Assembly (NCBI GenBank): GCA_963579025.1
Contig: CAUZFZ010000156.1
Coordinates: forward strand, 1 to 24,984
Direction of reading: 5' to 3'
DNA from: CAUZFZ01 sp963579025
GTDB taxonomy: Bacteria > Planctomycetota > Planctomycetia > Planctomycetales > Planctomycetaceae
DNA: 24,984 bases
Shown: positions 1 to 7,561 of the stretch, in pieces
How the letters are laid out: every line of letters begins with the position of its first letter
Position numbering within the stretch: the first letter of the stretch is position 1
The notes under the pieces: generated by a model
The model's database searches: none
Told to the model about the DNA's origin: nothing
Seen by the model: only the letters and a program-made list of their open reading frames with translations
Translations under genes and position numbers: made by a program

Positions 1-16
1 ACCCGCCCACAACAGC

Positions 17-160
17 GACCGAAGGTCTCCCTGCGGTACGATATCTGTCACGAGGCAGACATCGCGTCGTCTCCGATGCGGTAGGCTTTGCTTACCACAC
101 GTTCTACTCTGGCAATTGGGGGGAGACCTGCGGTCAGCTCGGTGGGCCGGTCGGGAGACC
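17..160. repeat. Partial GGTCTCC/GGAGACC palindromic intergenic element
   Basis: This non-coding stretch downstream of the sugar-isomerase-like gene carries GACCGAAGGTCTCC (17-30) and its near inverse GGGGAGACCTGCGGTC (120-135), followed by the small palindrome GGTC-GGGA-GACC (149-160). The same modules in the same order occur at 5940-6066, where outer inverted arms are also visible. The outer left arm of this copy probably lies beyond the window edge. No coding potential is seen in bases 1-177. This is most likely one copy of a dispersed MITE- or REP-like element. Its role, if any, is unknown. Confidence 0.6.
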
Positions 161-177
161 GCCCCACAACCGTTCGC

Positions 178-1071
178 TCACACGTCGCAGACCTGTGCTG
201 AGTGTCGCAGGGCCGCCGCTTTGTCCGTCCAGGTGGGGATAAATTCCTGCGCGACGAAGCCTTTGTAGCCCGTCTCGACGATCGTGCGCATCACGGCCGG
301 GTAGTTGATCTCCTGAGTGTCATCCAATTCCGCCCGTCCGGGATTTCCGGCTGTGTGATAGTGGCCGATGACATCTTTGTACTGCCGGATGCGGCGGATC
401 ACGTCTCCGTTCATGATCTGAACGTGATAGACATCGAACAGCAGTTTCATGTTCGGCGAACCGACTTTGTTGATCAGCTCGACGCAGAAATCGACGTCGT
501 CTCCGAAGTAGCCGGGATGACCTTTCATCGGATGCGAGTCGTCGCGCGAATTCAGATGTTCGAGCACCAGGTTGATTTTCTTCTGCTCGGCGTAACCGAT
601 CACCTGCTTCCAGCAATCGACGCAATTCTTCGCACCGGCATCGTGATCGATGCCCTTTTCACTCATCCCCGTGAACGTGATCACGCTGGGACAGCCGACT
701 TCGACAGCCAGGTCGATGCGTTCCTTGAGCGTCTTGATGCAGTACTCGTGATTGTCGCGATTGACTGGTCCCTTCTTGAAACCGTGACTGCTCACCAGTG
801 AGACCTTCAGTCCGAATTCACGAACGGCCGGATAGTCCTTTGCGGAGATACCTTCGATCCCGACAAGTCCGATATCGCGACAGTGCTTCGCGAGTTCGAG
901 CGCGGGCATCGGCTTGAAACACCAACCCATGACGGATTGTCGGATGCGCCCTTTAGTGATCTGGAATTCCGGATCTCCCTTGTCGTGGGGAAGCTGGGCA
1001 TGAGTCGACGCCGTCGCTGTCAGCATTCCGGTGGCAGTCAAAGCCAACATGTCACGTCGCGTGTGTCGCAT
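178..1071 (-). CDS. Tat-exported sugar isomerase/epimerase-like TIM-barrel protein (hydroxypyruvate isomerase-like)
   Basis: The 297-residue protein starts with a twin-arginine-type leader (RRDM at residues 5-8, then a short Ala/Thr-rich hydrophobic stretch ending near AHAQ at 24-26), so export is likely. The rest reads as an AP-endonuclease-family-2 / xylose-isomerase-like TIM barrel. Candidate metal ligands in family order are E171 (LEHLN), D213 (LFDVYH), a His of GHYHT (237/239) and E276 (AQEF). This pattern is typical of hydroxypyruvate isomerase and related ketose isomerases/epimerases. Planctomycetes have many exported paralogues of the fold with unknown substrates, so the reaction cannot be fixed from sequence. 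The gene lies downstream of the M20 peptidase on the same strand, but 155 bases with a long palindrome separate them, so co-transcription is uncertain. Confidence 0.85.
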   Translation of the reverse strand: MRHTRRDMLALTATGMLTATASTHAQLPHDKGDPEFQITKGRIRQSVMGWCFKPMPALELAKHCRDIGLVGIEGISAKDYPAVREFGLKVSLVSSHGFKKGPVNRDNHEYCIKTLKERIDLAVEVGCPSVITFTGMSEKGIDHDAGAKNCVDCWKQVIGYAEQKKINLVLEHLNSRDDSHPMKGHPGYFGDDVDFCVELINKVGSPNMKLLFDVYHVQIMNGDVIRRIRQYKDVIGHYHTAGNPGRAELDDTQEINYPAVMRTIVETGYKGFVAQEFIPTWTDKAAALRHSAQVCDV

Positions 1072-1130
1072 AATTTCTGCCTTGTACGGGTTGAGCTTTA
1101 AGAGTCTGTGCTTCTGGGATTCTGTTCAAT

Positions 1131-1196
1131 GTAGCTGCGTTCGCCAGATCGCGGACCGGACGCTCCAAATCTCCGCGTTCTGGCGAACGCAGCTAC
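1131..1196. repeat. Long inverted repeat with 25-base arms
   Basis: GTAGCTGCGTTCGCCAGA (1131-1148) is the exact inverse of 1179-1196. After one T/T mismatch the arms continue as CGCGGA (1150-1155) and TCCGCG (1172-1177), leaving a 16-base loop. It lies between the M20 peptidase and the downstream isomerase-like gene, both read on the minus strand. It could form a strong RNA hairpin, but there is no T-run of a classical terminator. It looks like a dispersed palindromic element, and only this copy is in the window. Confidence 0.8.
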
Positions 1197-1226
1197 GAAG
1201 ATTCTTAACTCTGTTCGGCGCGAGCC

Positions 1227-2357
1227 TCACACGTTTTGGCAAAACCGTCGCAGCAGGTTCGTGTAAACCTGTTGGCCTTTGTTGAGCTGATCGAGGCTGA
1301 TCCATTCGTCGCTCTTATGGGCCTGTGCGATGTCGCCCGGACCAAGGACGATCAATTCTTGAACGTCCGTGAAATTGCTGGCTTCGGATCCGTAGGCCAC
1401 TGTGCGCGGTGTGCTGTCTGTCAGCTCGGCACACACGCGGGCGAAGTTCGATTGGGGATCACGGCGGAACGCGGGGTGCAGAGTCTCGACTTTGAATTCC
1501 AGACCCAGTTGCTCTGCACAGGACCGGCCACGCGAGAGGATGTATTCCACATCGGTGCCCGGCATGGGGCGGAAGCCGATTGTGCAGATGCTTTGCGGTG
1601 GAGTGATGTTCGTCGCGTAGGTGTTGTCGTTGATGCCCAGATTCAGGCAGATCGTGGGCGGGTCGAATTCGTCATCCATCCAGGCGGAGTCCGTTTCCGT
1701 CTCGTCCCGAATCGCTTTCATTTCTGCCAGGAACGGGATCATGGCCAGGTTCGCGTTGAGTCCTTCACGCGTGCTGGAATGAGCAGCCCGTCCGCGGCTG
1801 GTCACTGTTATTCGGCAGCCGCCTTTGTGTGCGTAGACAACATTTAGACCGGTGGCTTCGCCGACGATCGCACAGGCGTTGCCTGTCACCAGCTCCTGAT
1901 AGAGCTGGGATCGTTCGGCAATCTCGATCGCACCACGGTGATTGACCTCTTCGTCCGACGAGCACGAAATGTAGAGCGGATGCTGAAACGTCGCGTGTTG
2001 CAACGAGTCCAGGGCGGCCAGCATGCAGGCGATCGAACCCTTCATGTCCGTGCTGCCACGGCCGTACAAACGATCGTCTCGAACGACTGGCTCGAAAGGA
2101 CCATGCTCGGGAATCGACCAGTCGTCGGTGGTGACCACATCGGTGTGGCCGGAATAGAACAGTCCGCCCTTCCCGGCTCCCTTTCGGGCAACGACGTTCG
2201 ATTTTTGAACGCCGTCAGAATCGACGTATTCGATTCGCTCCGTTTCGCACCCGAGCCGGATCAGCACTTCCTCGACATGGTCGCTGACTTCCTGATTCGA
2301 CCGGTACCACGTCGAATCGAATGGAATCAGCTCTTTGGCGTAGTCGAGTGCGTTCAT
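1227..2357 (-). CDS. M20 family metallopeptidase, ArgE/DapE type (acetylornithine deacetylase-like)
   Basis: The 376-residue cytoplasmic protein has the full di-zinc M20 signature. SGHTDVV supplies H71 and D73, GRGSTDMKG the bridging D104, SSDEE the catalytic/ligand E136-E137, GEATG the ligand E167, and HKSDEW the C-terminal ligand H347. The family hydrolyses amide bonds of small N-acylated amino acids. The closest named reactions are N-acetylornithine deacetylation (arginine synthesis) and succinyl-diaminopimelate desuccinylation. The spacing and the SGHTDVV/GRGSTDMKG wording fit ArgE somewhat better, but no arginine or lysine genes are nearby to confirm it. An ATG opens the frame and no signal peptide is seen. 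Length is normal for the family and no key residue is missing. Confidence 0.88.
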   Translation of the reverse strand: MNALDYAKELIPFDSTWYRSNQEVSDHVEEVLIRLGCETERIEYVDSDGVQKSNVVARKGAGKGGLFYSGHTDVVTTDDWSIPEHGPFEPVVRDDRLYGRGSTDMKGSIACMLAALDSLQHATFQHPLYISCSSDEEVNHRGAIEIAERSQLYQELVTGNACAIVGEATGLNVVYAHKGGCRITVTSRGRAAHSSTREGLNANLAMIPFLAEMKAIRDETETDSAWMDDEFDPPTICLNLGINDNTYATNITPPQSICTIGFRPMPGTDVEYILSRGRSCAEQLGLEFKVETLHPAFRRDPQSNFARVCAELTDSTPRTVAYGSEASNFTDVQELIVLGPGDIAQAHKSDEWISLDQLNKGQQVYTNLLRRFCQNV

Positions 2358-2590
2358 CAGGGTGATTCACGGTTGTTGTGTCGCGTAATAAATCTGCGAG
2401 GAAGAATGACGTGACCGGAAGTGTCCGACAACTGCGTGGTAAAACTCGATGTCGAAGGACGGCTATTCAAGCTCCACGACACAGCGGTAACGCTTGCAGT
2501 CAGAGTCGTTCCCTGGTTCACTGGGGTCGGGAGTTACTGAGTGGCCGACGAGTTGCCACTTAGGACCCTGTCCAGGAACGATACCGTGAA

Positions 2591-2657
2591 GCTGTAGGCG
2601 GATTTCCTCGAAATCCGCACGCGGCAGGTCCCGATTTCGGAGAAATCGGGCTACGGC
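2591..2657. repeat. Double-hairpin intergenic element (GTAG...CTAC type), copy 1
   Basis: Two perfect 9-bp hairpins lie side by side: GCGGATTTC-CTC-GAAATCCGC (2598-2618) and CCCGATTTC-GGA-GAAATCGGG (2630-2650). They are joined by a spacer containing CGCGGCAGG. The pair is closed by an outer stem, GCTGTAG (2591-2597) with CTACGGC (2651-2657). The same layout and a related spacer occur at 17918-17980. It sits in the 336-base gap (2358-2693) between divergent genes. Nothing else recognisable was found in that gap, and the short open frames there lack protein character. Confidence 0.75.
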
Positions 2658-2693
2658 TCAGCTCGTCATCATTGAACATGGGGGACACGCGAA

Positions 2694-3701
2694 TTGTATT
2701 GGCTGATCGCACTCGCCGTTCTGGTTGGAATCGCGTTAATCGTCGAACTGGCGACCGTTCGGTCTGTGATGCGCATGTTCGAACACGCGCCGCCGTTAAA
2801 CGCGCGTGAGCATGCTCTCGACCCGCGTGCCGAACGGGTGCTGATTGAAACTGGCGACAATCTGACTCTGCATGGCAGCCTGTATGTTCCCGCTGACCGA
2901 CCATCGCGGGGCCTGATCCTGTTCTGCCACGAACTGGGTGGCGATCACTGGTCGGCTCTGGCCTATGCGGGCGGCCTGTATCGGGCCGGATTCGCGATTC
3001 TGGCGTTCGACTTCCGCGGTCACGGACAAAGCGATCGCATGTTCGGCTACGAGCCACTGCACTGGCTGACCTATTTCGAACTGGAAGATGTGCGGGCGGC
3101 GATCCGCTTTGTTCAGGGACGCGACGATTTGAATCGTCTGCCGCTTGGGTTGTTCGGCGTCAGTCGCGGTGGCGGAGCAGCGCTGGCAGCGGCGGCGGAA
3201 AACGACACCGTCATGTGTGTCGCGGCCGATGGCGCCTACTCGGCTCGCACGATGATGACCCTGTACGCGAGACGCTGGTTGACGCTGTTTGTCCCCCCCT
3301 GGCTCGCCAGAAGTCTTCCGGACATTTGCGTCCAGGTCTCATTGGCAGGCGCTCGACGGCTGAGTGAGTATCGGCGTGGTTGTCGCTATGTTCGACTCGA
3401 ACGTTTCCTGCCGAGGTTACGAAATCGACACGTGCTGCTGGTTTCCGGACAGCGCGACAATTATGTCCTGCCGGAGATTGCCGAAACGCTACACACGGCA
3501 ATTGATTCGCAGTCGACCGATTTATGGATCGTGCCAGGTGCACGACACAATCAGGGAAGAGAAACCGATGCGGCATCGTACGACGCGCGACTGATTGAGT
3601 TCTTCTCACAACTCTCGGACGACGAAGGTCCCAAACAGCCAGTTCGTGAGGACGCAGTGATCACGCCTGTCCGCACACAGCACAACCAGGATTCCGAGTA
3701 A
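2694..3701 (+). CDS. Membrane-anchored alpha/beta hydrolase
   Basis: The 335-residue protein begins with a hydrophobic helix (residues about 2-22), which suggests an N-terminal membrane anchor or uncleaved signal. It continues as an alpha/beta hydrolase: the HELGGDH oxyanion region (79-85), DFRGHGQS (106-113), the nucleophile elbow GVSRGGG with S157, the acid D255 in SGQRDN, and H285 in ARHNQG. The complete triad suggests an active esterase, lipase or peptidase-like enzyme; the substrate cannot be told. The start is TTG at 2694, supported by GGGGGA about 8 bases upstream. The nearby ATG at 2678 is out of frame. The 3' end overlaps the convergent ThiF-like gene by 41 bases. Confidence 0.82.
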   Translation: MYWLIALAVLVGIALIVELATVRSVMRMFEHAPPLNAREHALDPRAERVLIETGDNLTLHGSLYVPADRPSRGLILFCHELGGDHWSALAYAGGLYRAGFAILAFDFRGHGQSDRMFGYEPLHWLTYFELEDVRAAIRFVQGRDDLNRLPLGLFGVSRGGGAALAAAAENDTVMCVAADGAYSARTMMTLYARRWLTLFVPPWLARSLPDICVQVSLAGARRLSEYRRGCRYVRLERFLPRLRNRHVLLVSGQRDNYVLPEIAETLHTAIDSQSTDLWIVPGARHNQGRETDAASYDARLIEFFSQLSDDEGPKQPVREDAVITPVRTQHNQDSE

Positions 3702-4413
3702 TCCTGCGTCTGGCGAAGCTCATGTCTCGCAGATCAAACGTAAGCAGCGATCCGGCGAGTGGTTCTCCGAAGCCGGAGAGGACTTTGATTGCCTCCATCG
3801 CGGCCATGCAGCCCACTGTTCCCGAAACAGCTCCGAACACGGGGAACTCGCGACGCCATTCCGGCGGCTGGTCCGGGTACAGACATGCGAGACACGGAGT
3901 CTGCCCGGGGATAATGGTCGTGAGCTGAGCTTCCAGATCGTACATCGCACACTCGACGAGTGGCTTGTTCTGAACGACGGCCTGACGATTCATGGCGAAT
4001 CGTTCGGGGAACAGCGGAGCACAGTCGATGACAAGATCGACCTGCTCGATGAGTGCGGCGGCGTTGTCCTCGGACACGTTTTCTTCAACGGCGACCACTT
4101 CGAGTCGTGGATTGAGTTCTTTGAGACGCCGTTCGGCCGATTCGACGCGTGGTTTCCCGAGCCAGTCGTGAGTCATCAGCAGTTGTCGGTTCAGGTCGCT
4201 CGGTTTGACGTTTCCCGCGTGCGCGAGCACCAGCTTGCCGACCCCGGCCGCCGCCAGTTCATAAGCGACGACGCTACCGAGGCCTCCGACTCGCGACACC
4301 AGAATGGACGAGCCTTTCAGCTTCTCCTGTCCGGCTTCCTGGAAGTCATCAACCCAGATCTGCCATTCGTAGACAGCTCGTTCTTCGTCGGTCAGCGGCT
4401 GTCGTTCGGGCAT
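3661..4413 (-). CDS. ThiF/MoeB/HesA-family E1-like adenylyltransferase, divergent
   Basis: The 250-residue protein (from ATG at 4413; a TTG at 4440 would add nine residues) has the E1 Rossmann fold that adenylates the C-terminal Gly-Gly of a ubiquitin-like sulfur carrier. Seen are VGGLGS (42-47), SDLNRQ (72-77, containing the MoeB R73 equivalent), GKPRVESA (the MoeB K86 equivalent), and the zinc site CLAC (C174/C177) plus CAVC (C244/C247). Two changes stand out. The first glycine of the nucleotide loop is Arg (RVGGLG), and DCTDN of MoeB reads DCAPL, so the MoeB D130 equivalent is lost. The gene lies 52 bases downstream of the MoaD/ThiS-like gene (25 bases if TTG is used), so the two probably form an E1/carrier operon for molybdopterin, thiamine or another sulfur-transfer pathway. 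Confidence 0.85.
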   Translation of the reverse strand: MPERQPLTDEERAVYEWQIWVDDFQEAGQEKLKGSSILVSRVGGLGSVVAYELAAAGVGKLVLAHAGNVKPSDLNRQLLMTHDWLGKPRVESAERRLKELNPRLEVVAVEENVSEDNAAALIEQVDLVIDCAPLFPERFAMNRQAVVQNKPLVECAMYDLEAQLTTIIPGQTPCLACLYPDQPPEWRREFPVFGAVSGTVGCMAAMEAIKVLSGFGEPLAGSLLTFDLRDMSFARRRITRNPGCAVCGQA

Positions 4414-4465
4414 CTCGGTTCTCGCGTTGCGTCGCTGCAAATCAAATGAAGCGAACGGAATTCAA

Positions 4466-4744
4466 TCAGCCGCCGGAGATCGGTGAGAGGAATGTCACGA
4501 CGTCACCGTCAGCCAGCGGCGTTGAATCATCGAGACGCATCTGCTCGTCGCGAACGAAAACCAGCAGCGTTGGCTGCGGGACGCCCTCGCCGGTGACCAG
4601 CATGCGTTGCAGAGCCTCGCTGCGGTCGGCGGCGATCTGCGTGATGAGCTGCGTCAGCGTCGCCCCGTCGGAGATGTCGAGCGTCTCACGGGCCAATCCC
4701 GCGGCGCGCTTGATTTGAGCGGTATATTCGACGGTCACCTGCAT
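4466..4744 (-). CDS. MoaD/ThiS-like ubiquitin-fold sulfur carrier protein
   Basis: A 92-residue beta-grasp protein ending in ...SPISGG, the exposed Gly-Gly that is adenylated and thiocarboxylated by an E1 partner. Size and the pattern VTVEYTAQIKRAAG ... LADGDVVTFLSPISGG fit the MoaD/ThiS/Ub-like family, closest to MoaD by reading. The ThiF-like gene immediately downstream on the same strand is the obvious activating enzyme. No MoaE, ThiG or cysteine synthase is adjacent, so the pathway (molybdopterin, thiamine, or sulfur delivery to another product) is unresolved. A GAGGGA stretch sits about 10 bases before the ATG. Confidence 0.85.
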   Translation of the reverse strand: MQVTVEYTAQIKRAAGLARETLDISDGATLTQLITQIAADRSEALQRMLVTGEGVPQPTLLVFVRDEQMRLDDSTPLADGDVVTFLSPISGG

Positions 4745-4786
4745 CGGTGAATGTCCCTCGATTCCTTAGTCTCGCTGCTTTGAAAA

Positions 4787-5899
4787 CTACGCGACGCGGA
4801 ACTCGTTGATGATGTCCTGATCGAGTTCGATGCCCAGACCCGGACCATCGGGAACAGGAACGCGACCGTCAACCAGTGGCGGCAGATTCTTCACCAGCTT
4901 CCGCATCAGGGGCGATGGCCGCAGGCAATACTCGACAAGGTCACCGTTGGGGACCGACGCCATCCAGTGCAGTGACGCCGTCAGGTTGATGCCGGTACTG
5001 AAACAGTGAGGCACTGGTCGGCGGTCGTGCGTCCTGCACATGTCCGAGACCTTACGGCAGACAGTCAGGCCACCGCAGAACGCGACGTCTGGCTGAACAA
5101 CATGCAGGCCGCGCTCAATCAGGTCCTCGAAGTCCCAGTGCGTGACGTCACCTTCGCCTGCCGCGATCGGCACGGGCGAGCTGGCACATAGCTCGGCGTA
5201 GCCCTTGCGGTCATCCTGAGAGAGCGGTTCTTCCAGCCAGCCGATGTTTAATGGAGCGAACAATTCGGCCCGCTGTTTGGCGGTCTCGATATCCCAGGCG
5301 TGTCCCGCATCGACCATCAGGTCGCGTTCATCCCCCAGAATTTGACGGGCCGCCTGAATGTGAGCGACGTCTGTGTCGGGATCCTGACCGAACGGTCCCC
5401 AGCCAAACTTGGCGGCCGTCAGACCAAGCTCGACAAATTCACGGGCCAGTGCCGCCGTGGCATCCGGCGTGTCGCCGAACAGCACGCTGGCATAGGCACG
5501 AACAGTCGACCGAAGGGTTCCTCCGAGCAATTCAGAGACCGGCTTGCCCTCGATTTTTCCCTTGAGATCCCACAGAGCGATGTCCGCCCCGCTGATCGCA
5601 TGAATCGCCGCGCCTCGGCGGCCATAGCGGTTCGTCTCGTAGTACATCTTCTGCCACAGCCGTTCCGGATCGGACGGGTCTTCGCCGAGCAGAATCGATG
5701 TCAAACCGTGCCTTCGCGCGGCGGATCGCGGAGCCTCGAAGCACGCCTTACAGACATACGACTGGCTGGTAACTTCGCCGATGCCCGTCAGTCCTTCGTC
5801 CGTGTGGATCAGGACGACAAGGACATCGAGCGTTCCGTCGGGAATTGCTTCGACGACCGGCACGCGGAGATGGATCGGCTCGACTGCTGAGATCTTCAT
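4787..5899 (-). CDS. Mandelate racemase/muconate lactonizing enzyme family protein
   Basis: This enolase-superfamily enzyme (370 residues) has a capping domain (about 1-120) and a TIM barrel. Candidate metal ligands are D197 (VDAGHAW), E223 (LEEP) and E249 (GEG). Acid-base candidates are K164 (AAKFGWG) on one side and the D271/H298 dyad (QPDVAFCGG, PHCFSTG) on the other. The His-Asp dyad places it in the mandelate-racemase subgroup, which includes many sugar-acid dehydratases. The substrate is not predictable. The chosen ATG at 5899 has AAAGGGA just upstream and begins MKISAVEPIHLRVP, a typical family start. An in-frame ATG 90 bases further upstream would add a non-homologous extension inside the repeat region. 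It lies 42 bases downstream of, and on the same strand as, the MoaD-like gene's upstream side. Confidence 0.88.
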   Translation of the reverse strand: MKISAVEPIHLRVPVVEAIPDGTLDVLVVLIHTDEGLTGIGEVTSQSYVCKACFEAPRSAARRHGLTSILLGEDPSDPERLWQKMYYETNRYGRRGAAIHAISGADIALWDLKGKIEGKPVSELLGGTLRSTVRAYASVLFGDTPDATAALAREFVELGLTAAKFGWGPFGQDPDTDVAHIQAARQILGDERDLMVDAGHAWDIETAKQRAELFAPLNIGWLEEPLSQDDRKGYAELCASSPVPIAAGEGDVTHWDFEDLIERGLHVVQPDVAFCGGLTVCRKVSDMCRTHDRRPVPHCFSTGINLTASLHWMASVPNGDLVEYCLRPSPLMRKLVKNLPPLVDGRVPVPDGPGLGIELDQDIINEFRVA

Positions 5900-5939
5900 G
5901 GACGTCCCTTTAAGTACCTGTCGCGAAGAGCCTCGCTCC

Positions 5940-6066
5940 GTTCGGCGCAGGTCTCCGACCTCGCCGTTCTGATGACCGAAGGTCTCCATGCCGATTGTTG
6001 CCGCGTCGAATCTCTCGGGGAGACCTGCGGTCGAATGTCGGCGGGGTCAGGAGACCCGCGCCGAAC
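5940..6066. repeat. Complete GGTCTCC/GGAGACC palindromic element
   Basis: The element has outer inverted arms: GTTCGGCGCAGGTCTCCGACC starts at 5940 and its near-inverse occupies 6045-6066 (GGTCAGGAGACC then CGCGCCGAAC). Nested inside are GACCGAAGGTCTCC (5974-5987) and GGGGAGACCTGCGGTC (6017-6032). It fills the gap between trpA and the mandelate-racemase-like gene. It shares its inner modules with bases 17-160. With no open frame and terminal inverted arms, it resembles a small non-autonomous mobile element or REP-like repeat. Confidence 0.7.
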
Positions 6067-6090
6067 AGTGAGAATGCCCGCGTTCGTTGC

Positions 6091-6900
6091 CTACCGATGC
6101 GTTGCCGCCACCATGGTCGCCGCGTACTCGCCGATGCTCGCCACGGCCTCTTCGACAGTTGCCTCTCCACGACTGATCGCTTCAACCTGACGAACGATCG
6201 CCGATCCGACAATCACACCGTCGGCAACGTCGCGCAGGACGTCAACCTGTTCCGGATGACTGATGCCAAATCCAACGGCGAGTGGCAGATCCGTCTGACT
6301 CCGCAGCCATGACAACTGGCCGGTGAGTTCCGGCGGTAGTTCGTCGCGAACGCCCGTCGTCCCGGCGACCGAGATGCAGTAAACGAACCCACTGGCCGCG
6401 GCGAGAATCTTCTTCGCCCGCTCGTTCGGAGTCGTGGGCGAAATCAGTTGAATCAGATCGACGCCCTGCCCCTGCACAATAGCAGCGACGTCAGCGGCTT
6501 CGTCCGCCGGGAGGTCCGGAATGATGAATCCCGAAAATCCGGCTTCGACGGCTCGGCTGACAAACGACTTGACACCGCGTCGGAACAACAGAGCGTACGA
6601 AGCCATCGCGACGAGCGGCGGAAGCTCGTCCGTCGGCAGCGAATCGACGCCGTTGAAGATGTCATCAATCTGCAGCCGGTTTTCGAGTGCCCGCGTGTAG
6701 GAAGCCTGAATCACAGGCCCGTCCGCGATCGGATCGCTGTACGGAAACCCGACCTCGATCAGGTCCACACCACGACCGCCGAGTTCGCGGATCAGCGCGC
6801 GGGTGCAGTCCATGTTCGGATCACCGGCGGTCACAAAGGGCATGAAGGCCAGATGGCCAGACTGTTTCAAGGCGGCGAATGCGGCCGCAATGGGGGTCAT
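6091..6900 (-). CDS. trpA: Tryptophan synthase alpha subunit
   Basis: The 269-residue TIM-barrel protein cleaves indole-3-glycerol phosphate to indole and glyceraldehyde 3-phosphate in the last steps of tryptophan synthesis. The catalytic pair falls at E49 (LIEVGFPYSDP) and D60 (IADGP), the same positions as in enterobacterial TrpA. Loop and phosphate-site motifs (PDLPADE, SVAGTTG, GFGIS, GVIVGSAIV) are intact. It acts in a complex with TrpB, encoded upstream on the same strand, but about 660 bases holding a toxin-antitoxin module separate the two genes. An ATG at 6900 opens the gene. Confidence 0.96.
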   Translation of the reverse strand: MTPIAAAFAALKQSGHLAFMPFVTAGDPNMDCTRALIRELGGRGVDLIEVGFPYSDPIADGPVIQASYTRALENRLQIDDIFNGVDSLPTDELPPLVAMASYALLFRRGVKSFVSRAVEAGFSGFIIPDLPADEAADVAAIVQGQGVDLIQLISPTTPNERAKKILAAASGFVYCISVAGTTGVRDELPPELTGQLSWLRSQTDLPLAVGFGISHPEQVDVLRDVADGVIVGSAIVRQVEAISRGEATVEEAVASIGEYAATMVAATHR

Positions 6901-7032
6901 GATCGTTTTCGTCTCGTTGAGTCGGGAGTGCCTGCCGACGGCCGTTCGTTGGTCTTAATCCGAGCCGGGAATCGCTTGCGAATCGAACACACCGTCTGGC
7001 GCGACCATTCATTTCACGGAGGGCACTCTACT

Positions 7033-7314
7033 CTAATAGACCTCGTCATGGGTTCCGACCGCAACGAGCAGAATCGCTTTCTGTCCCTCGTGGTCAACAA
7101 ACTTGAACAGGATTCGAAGATCGTAACCGGCGCTGCACGACCAGAATCCGTCCAGACTGCCCTTCAGTTTGTGTGTCTTGAGTTGCGCCGAAAACTAATC
7201 ATCGGTGAGCAACTGCAGGGTGGACTGAAGCGAGTCTGCGGCGACCTGGTTTTTCTTCGAAAGCCGCCGAAACGCCCGAAGGAACGTCTTCGAGAAAAGC
7301 AGGGAGCGTCTCAC
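7033..7314 (-). pseudogene. RelE/StbE-type mRNA interferase toxin, interrupted by an in-frame amber codon
   Basis: Read on the minus strand from GTG at 7314, which overlaps the antitoxin stop in the sequence GTGA, the frame gives 93 codons ending ...GTHDEVY at a TAG (7033-7035). Codon 40 is TAG (7195-7197), lying between LQLLTDD and FSAQLKTHKLKG. The second half carries the family hallmarks HKLKG, SAGYDLRI and GTHDEVY, in frame with the first half, so a single nonsense change separates them. Toxins of this family are about 85-95 residues and follow a small antitoxin exactly as here. The truncated 39-residue product would lack the C-terminal catalytic part. A C-to-T change of a CAG codon would explain it. 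Suppression or a sequencing error is possible but less likely. Confidence 0.8.
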
Positions 7315-7526
7315 GACAGCAGCTCTTTCATGATTTCTTCTGGTGTCGCTACCCGCGTTTCGCCACGGGCATGTTCACGGCAGGCCTCTTCAGCGTCCGC
7401 CAGAATCTGCTGACGCCCCCGCTCGGAGATTCGTCGCCTGAGGATGTTGAGCAGTGTTTCCTGTTCATCCAAAGTCAATTCATCGGCGGCATCAACGATT
7501 TCTGCAAACGTCGTGGGCTGAACCAT
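7311..7526 (-). CDS. Type II addiction-module antitoxin
   Basis: A 71-residue acidic, helical protein of the small addiction-module component family found with RelE/StbE toxins. The pattern is LTLDEQETLLNILRRRI, a basic patch, then a C-terminal tail ending ATPEEIMKELLS. Such antitoxins bind and neutralise the co-encoded mRNA interferase and often repress their own promoter. The start ATG at 7526 is preceded by AGGGGAA at about 6 bases. Its stop overlaps the toxin start by four bases, the usual translationally coupled layout. The toxin is disrupted, so this gene may now be an orphan kept by chance or acting against toxins elsewhere. The module sits only 35 bases after trpB and may be transcribed with it. 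Confidence 0.8.
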   Translation of the reverse strand: MVQPTTFAEIVDAADELTLDEQETLLNILRRRISERGRQQILADAEEACREHARGETRVATPEEIMKELLS

Positions 7527-7561
7527 GTGATTCCCCTATTAGGTTCTAAGACCGATCCATG

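Noticed and set aside
2378..2563. A possible 61-residue gene between the M20 peptidase and the hydrolase
   Set aside because: Arg/Ser-rich composition, no ribosome-binding site and no motif.
4787..5989. Longer mandelate-racemase-like protein starting at 5989
   Set aside because: The extra 30 residues are encoded inside the palindromic repeat and lack homology; the ATG at 5899 has a good ribosome-binding site.
6448..7413. A 321-codon open frame on the plus strand
   Set aside because: It spans the start of trpA and the toxin-antitoxin region in antisense; both minus-strand readings are clearly the real genes or remnants.
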